Assembly (NCBI GenBank): GCA_951813295.1
Contig: CATOTI010000003.1
Location: 372,001 to 436,000, forward strand
Length of the DNA stretch: 64,000 nucleotides
Direction of reading: 5' to 3'
From: an uncultured Pseudomonadales bacterium
GTDB taxonomy: Bacteria > Pseudomonadota > Gammaproteobacteria > Pseudomonadales > Azotimanducaceae
Made by a program: the position numbers and the translations under genes. The notes below the pieces were generated by a model. It saw only the letters and a program-made list of their open reading frames with translations. It had not been told where the DNA came from and ran no database searches. Positions 61,999 through 64,000 of this stretch are shown in pieces (within the stretch, counting starts at the first letter, position 1; the number at the start of each line of letters is the position of its first letter).

Positions 61999-62241
61999 GT
62001 CGACAACGGACGCCTCACCTGCCTTACCAGTGCGTTCTACAAGCCCGCTTCGACGTCGACGTAGCTCGTCTGGTATCCGCTCTCTTGGTAGTACTTCGTA
62101 AGGTCGGTATCGCGGTGGGCGAGGAGCGCTTGAACGTACGCCCGCGGATGCCCTGCGTCGGCGTATAGCTTCGCCCCATAGGATCGGAGGGCCCGGAAGT
62201 CCGGACGTTCCTCCGGTTCTAGGTTGGCGTAGGCGCCTGAC
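61999..62241 (-). repeat. Direct repeat copy B: tail of the tyrosine recombinase gene plus 38 bp flank
   Basis: Partner of 60606-60848. Here the repeat is the natural 3' end of the longer recombinase gene. The 38 bp after the stop (61999-62036) are identical in both copies and begin GTCGAC, which makes this segment a candidate recombination site. Confidence 0.9.
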
Positions 62242-62876
62242 GCTTCTCTCGTGGCTGAGAAAGCGTGCGAAAGATACAACGGCCGCACGCGCCACCAGTC
62301 CGGTCCGGGTCGTCGGCGTTCAGGCACGCGACGAATCAACGTCTCGCCTGCAATTGGCACCGCAAGCGCTCGGTCGATCGCCCGCTTCAGCCGCTTGCCC
62401 GGAAGAATTGCGAGGTTCGCACCCGTTTTGTGACGCGTGAGCCGGATCCTGCCGTCGACGATATCGGAACGCTCGAGCTCGAGCAGAACGGTGCGGTCCT
62501 GCAGGCTCGACACAGCGAGCTCCATCGCGATCTGCAGCCATTCATCGGCGGCGTTGTATATCGCTTGATAGCCGATGTCGGTGTGACGAGCTCGCTTACG
62601 CCGAACCTGTTTCGCGAGTGTTTTCCTCGCCCTGTTCTCCTGCCATCGACCCTTCGCGACGAGCCAGTCACCAAACTTCATCCAGACCTTGCGGTGATTG
62701 ACGTAGGCAGAGTCGGCTTGCCGATCGAAGATCTGTTGCAGAACGGTGATCGTGATCTCGCCGACGAGGCGGTGTCCGATTCGACTGCGGTATCGATCAA
62801 GTATCCACTTCGCGTTTTGCCGCGTGCTGTCCTTGTTCAGGGACCGCGAGGGGAGCTCCGCGAGGTAGTGGACCAC
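62037..62876 (-). pseudogene. Tyrosine recombinase/phage-type integrase, 5' end truncated
   Basis: The visible 279 codons hold a SAM-like core-binding part (STRQNAKWILDRYRSRIGHRLVGEI) and the catalytic domain. It has Arg I in LQDRTVLLELERSDI, TRHKTGANLAILPG, LRSYGAKLYA (Arg II), LLAHRDTDL and the nucleophile Tyr in TKYYQ. The frame is open upstream (GQRYFDDVVEAESHATQGEG) as far as an IS3-type end at 62947, so the true N-terminus was cut off. A GTG at 62876 could give a shortened protein. Confidence 0.85.
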
Positions 62877-62946
62877 GGAAGCGTTGAGCGTGCCTTCGCC
62901 CTGTGTAGCGTGCGACTCGGCCTCGACGACGTCGTCGAAGTAGCGC

Positions 62947-62995
62947 TGGCCTGCTAGATTTCTTCGGACCGATTGAAACTAGAGGATGGCGGTTG
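62947..62995 (-). mobile_element. End remnant of an IS3 element like the one at 51.1 kb
   Basis: TGGCCTGCTAGATTTCTTCG and the following bases to GCGGTTG match the right end of the 51088-52286 element (complement) with about four differences over 49 bp. The rest of the element is absent because another IS3-type end follows at 62997. Confidence 0.85.
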
Positions 62996-62996
62996 G

Positions 62997-63098
62997 TGAG
63001 CCGCTCGGGGAATTCGGACCACCCCGAGGGTTAGCCTCCGGCTTCCGTGAGCCGCTCGGGGAATTCGGACCACCCCGAGGGTTAGCCTCCGGCGGCCA
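62997..63098. repeat. Tandem 51-bp duplication of an IS3-type end
   Basis: TGAGCCGCTCGGGGAATTCG and the following bases to GTTAGCCTCCGGC occur at 62997 and 63048. Each copy holds the terminal repeat, the stop and the last codons of the downstream OrfB. Slippage, or insertion next to an older solo end, would explain it. Confidence 0.85.
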
Positions 63099-63945
63099 AG
63101 TCGACGTCACCGTTGTCGTCGACGTTGAAATTCGCTGCGAACTCGACCGGTGTCAGGTCATTGAGAGACTGGTGAGGTCGAGTCACGTTGTAGTCGATAC
63201 GCCAAGCCTCGATGACGCGCTGGGCTTCGTCAATGCGTTCGAACCAGTTGACGTTGAGGCACTCGTCGCGGAACGAGCCATTGAAGCTCTCAATAAAGCA
63301 GTTGTCGGTGGGTTTACCTGGCCTCGAGAAGTCGAGATGCACGTGGTGGTGATACGCCCAGAGATCCATGACGCGGCCAGTAAATTCGCTGCCGTTGTCG
63401 ACGAACACCCGTTTCGGAGCACCTCGTGCGGCGACGAGATCGGTACAGGTGGCGACGACCTCCTCGGCCCGTAGTCGAGGCCCGACCCGGATCGCGAGCG
63501 CTTCTCGTGTGAACTCGTCAACGATGGTCAAGGCGCGGAATCGCTGACCACTGACCAGCTGATCGCTGACGAAGTCCATCGACCAGGCCTGGTTCGGTCG
63601 TTTCGGGACATAGCGCTGTCGCCGATGGACCTGCATCTTGCGCCGACTTGGTTTTTTGCTGCGCAGTTGTAGTTGTTCCTCGCAGTAGAGTCGGTAAGCC
63701 TGATCGCGGCCCAGTTGCCAGCCCTCGCGCAAGAGCAGGACGTGAAGACGTCGATAGCCATAACGCACGCGACTCTTGGCGAGATCGCGCAGTCGTTGAC
63801 GGAGCGCCGTCTTGGGGTCTTTTCTCGACCGGTAGTACTGCACGGAGCGATGCTGGCGAACGATGCGACAGGCACGCCGACGGCTCGTTCCGTAGTGACT
63901 GACCACATACTCGACGACATCGCGCTTCACCGCGGGCCGGGCCAC
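63082..63945 (-). CDS. IS3 family transposase OrfB (second element)
   Basis: 287 residues from a GTG overlapping OrfA. DDE motifs: SMDFVSDQLVSGQRF, VFVDNGSEFTG and NCFIESFNGSFRDECLN. N-terminal HTH_21-type region RRRACRIVRQHRS and RYGYRRLHVLLLREG. The slippery AAAAAAG (63951-63945, minus strand) allows -1 frameshifting from OrfA. Confidence 0.94.
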   Translation of the reverse strand: MARPAVKRDVVEYVVSHYGTSRRRACRIVRQHRSVQYYRSRKDPKTALRQRLRDLAKSRVRYGYRRLHVLLLREGWQLGRDQAYRLYCEEQLQLRSKKPSRRKMQVHRRQRYVPKRPNQAWSMDFVSDQLVSGQRFRALTIVDEFTREALAIRVGPRLRAEEVVATCTDLVAARGAPKRVFVDNGSEFTGRVMDLWAYHHHVHLDFSRPGKPTDNCFIESFNGSFRDECLNVNWFERIDEAQRVIEAWRIDYNVTRPHQSLNDLTPVEFAANFNVDDNGDVDLAAGG

Positions 63946-64000
63946 TTTTTTGCGTTGATGTCCTGCAGGATGGCTTTGTCCAAGCTCAGTTCGGCGACAA
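63927..64000 (-). CDS. IS3 family transposase OrfA (partial, C-terminal end)
   Basis: The last 24 codons are visible: VAELSLDKAILQDINAKKWPGPR. LDKAILQDI is the usual end of OrfA in this IS3 subgroup. The N-terminal helix-turn-helix is outside the window. Confidence 0.85.
   Translation of the reverse strand, partial: VAELSLDKAILQDINAKKWPGPR

Larger units (their letters stand above)
63048..64000 (-). mobile_element. Second IS3-family element (partial, runs off the window)
   Basis: The right end is the inner TGAGCCGCTCGGGGAATTCG copy (or the outer one at 62997). OrfB and the end of OrfA are present on the minus strand; the left end is outside the window. Its proteins differ clearly from those of the 51-kb element, so it belongs to another IS3 subgroup. 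Confidence 0.88.

Overview
The window is dense, GC-rich coding DNA that looks gammaproteobacterial. It carries mfd followed by a csiV-like gene, a tRNA-Glu of the Escherichia coli type, and many genes for CoA-ester, terpenoid/lipid and peptide catabolism (acyl-CoA dehydrogenases, thiolase, crotonase, two P450s, carotenoid oxygenase, PhyH dioxygenase, Opp-type ABC transporter). I cannot name the genus. No CRISPR array or rRNA was seen.

Layout. 1-10.4 kb: csiV-like (partial) and mfd on the minus strand; then a plus-strand operon of a GltD-like Fe-S flavoprotein with fused KorGA and KorB (2-oxoacid:acceptor oxidoreductase), and a long-form GAPDH with a strong promoter and a tandem-hairpin end. 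10.5-16.8 kb: a Pro-Glu repeat inner-membrane protein; a minus-strand NUDT19-like Nudix plus two acyl-CoA dehydrogenases; DUF503; a small membrane protein; PutP. 16.9-24.3 kb: DUF815 ATPase, a second NUDT19-like Nudix and a five-gene Opp/Dpp peptide importer, tightly packed. 24.3-37.1 kb: P450, class C beta-lactamase-like hydrolase, D-aminoacylase-like amidohydrolase, thiolase, GST, SDR, carboxylesterase, MFS, carotenoid oxygenase, crotonase. 37.2-42.3 kb: tetraheme cytochrome c with a membrane partner, tRNA-Glu, MFS, a frameshifted alcohol dehydrogenase, a VOC protein, a candidate structured small RNA and a toroid-fold protein. 42.4-57.5 kb: S9 peptidase, second P450, GSTs, hydrolases, M20 peptidase, methyltransferase, a membrane protein split by a complete IS3 element, a DEAD-box helicase, GrpB, PhyH dioxygenase.

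57.6-64 kb is the mobile part. A complete IS256-type element (9-bp target duplication) lies beside a 45-nt 3' fragment of tRNA-Gly(GCC). The fragment's orientation makes it the distal attachment site of an island that runs rightwards out of the window. In the island are a GNAT protein, an alpha/beta hydrolase bracketed by two 243-bp direct repeats (each the 3' end of a tyrosine recombinase gene plus 38 bp of flank), a recombinase truncated by an IS3-type end remnant, and a second IS3-type element running off the end.

The most unusual signals are: a candidate minus-strand sRNA at about 41.06-41.20 kb (12-bp closing stem, three CUCCCCC motifs, UUCG-capped terminator-like hairpin); the recombinase-tail repeats around a cargo gene; the tRNA-Gly boundary; and two broken genes whose ancestral reading frames can be rebuilt exactly.
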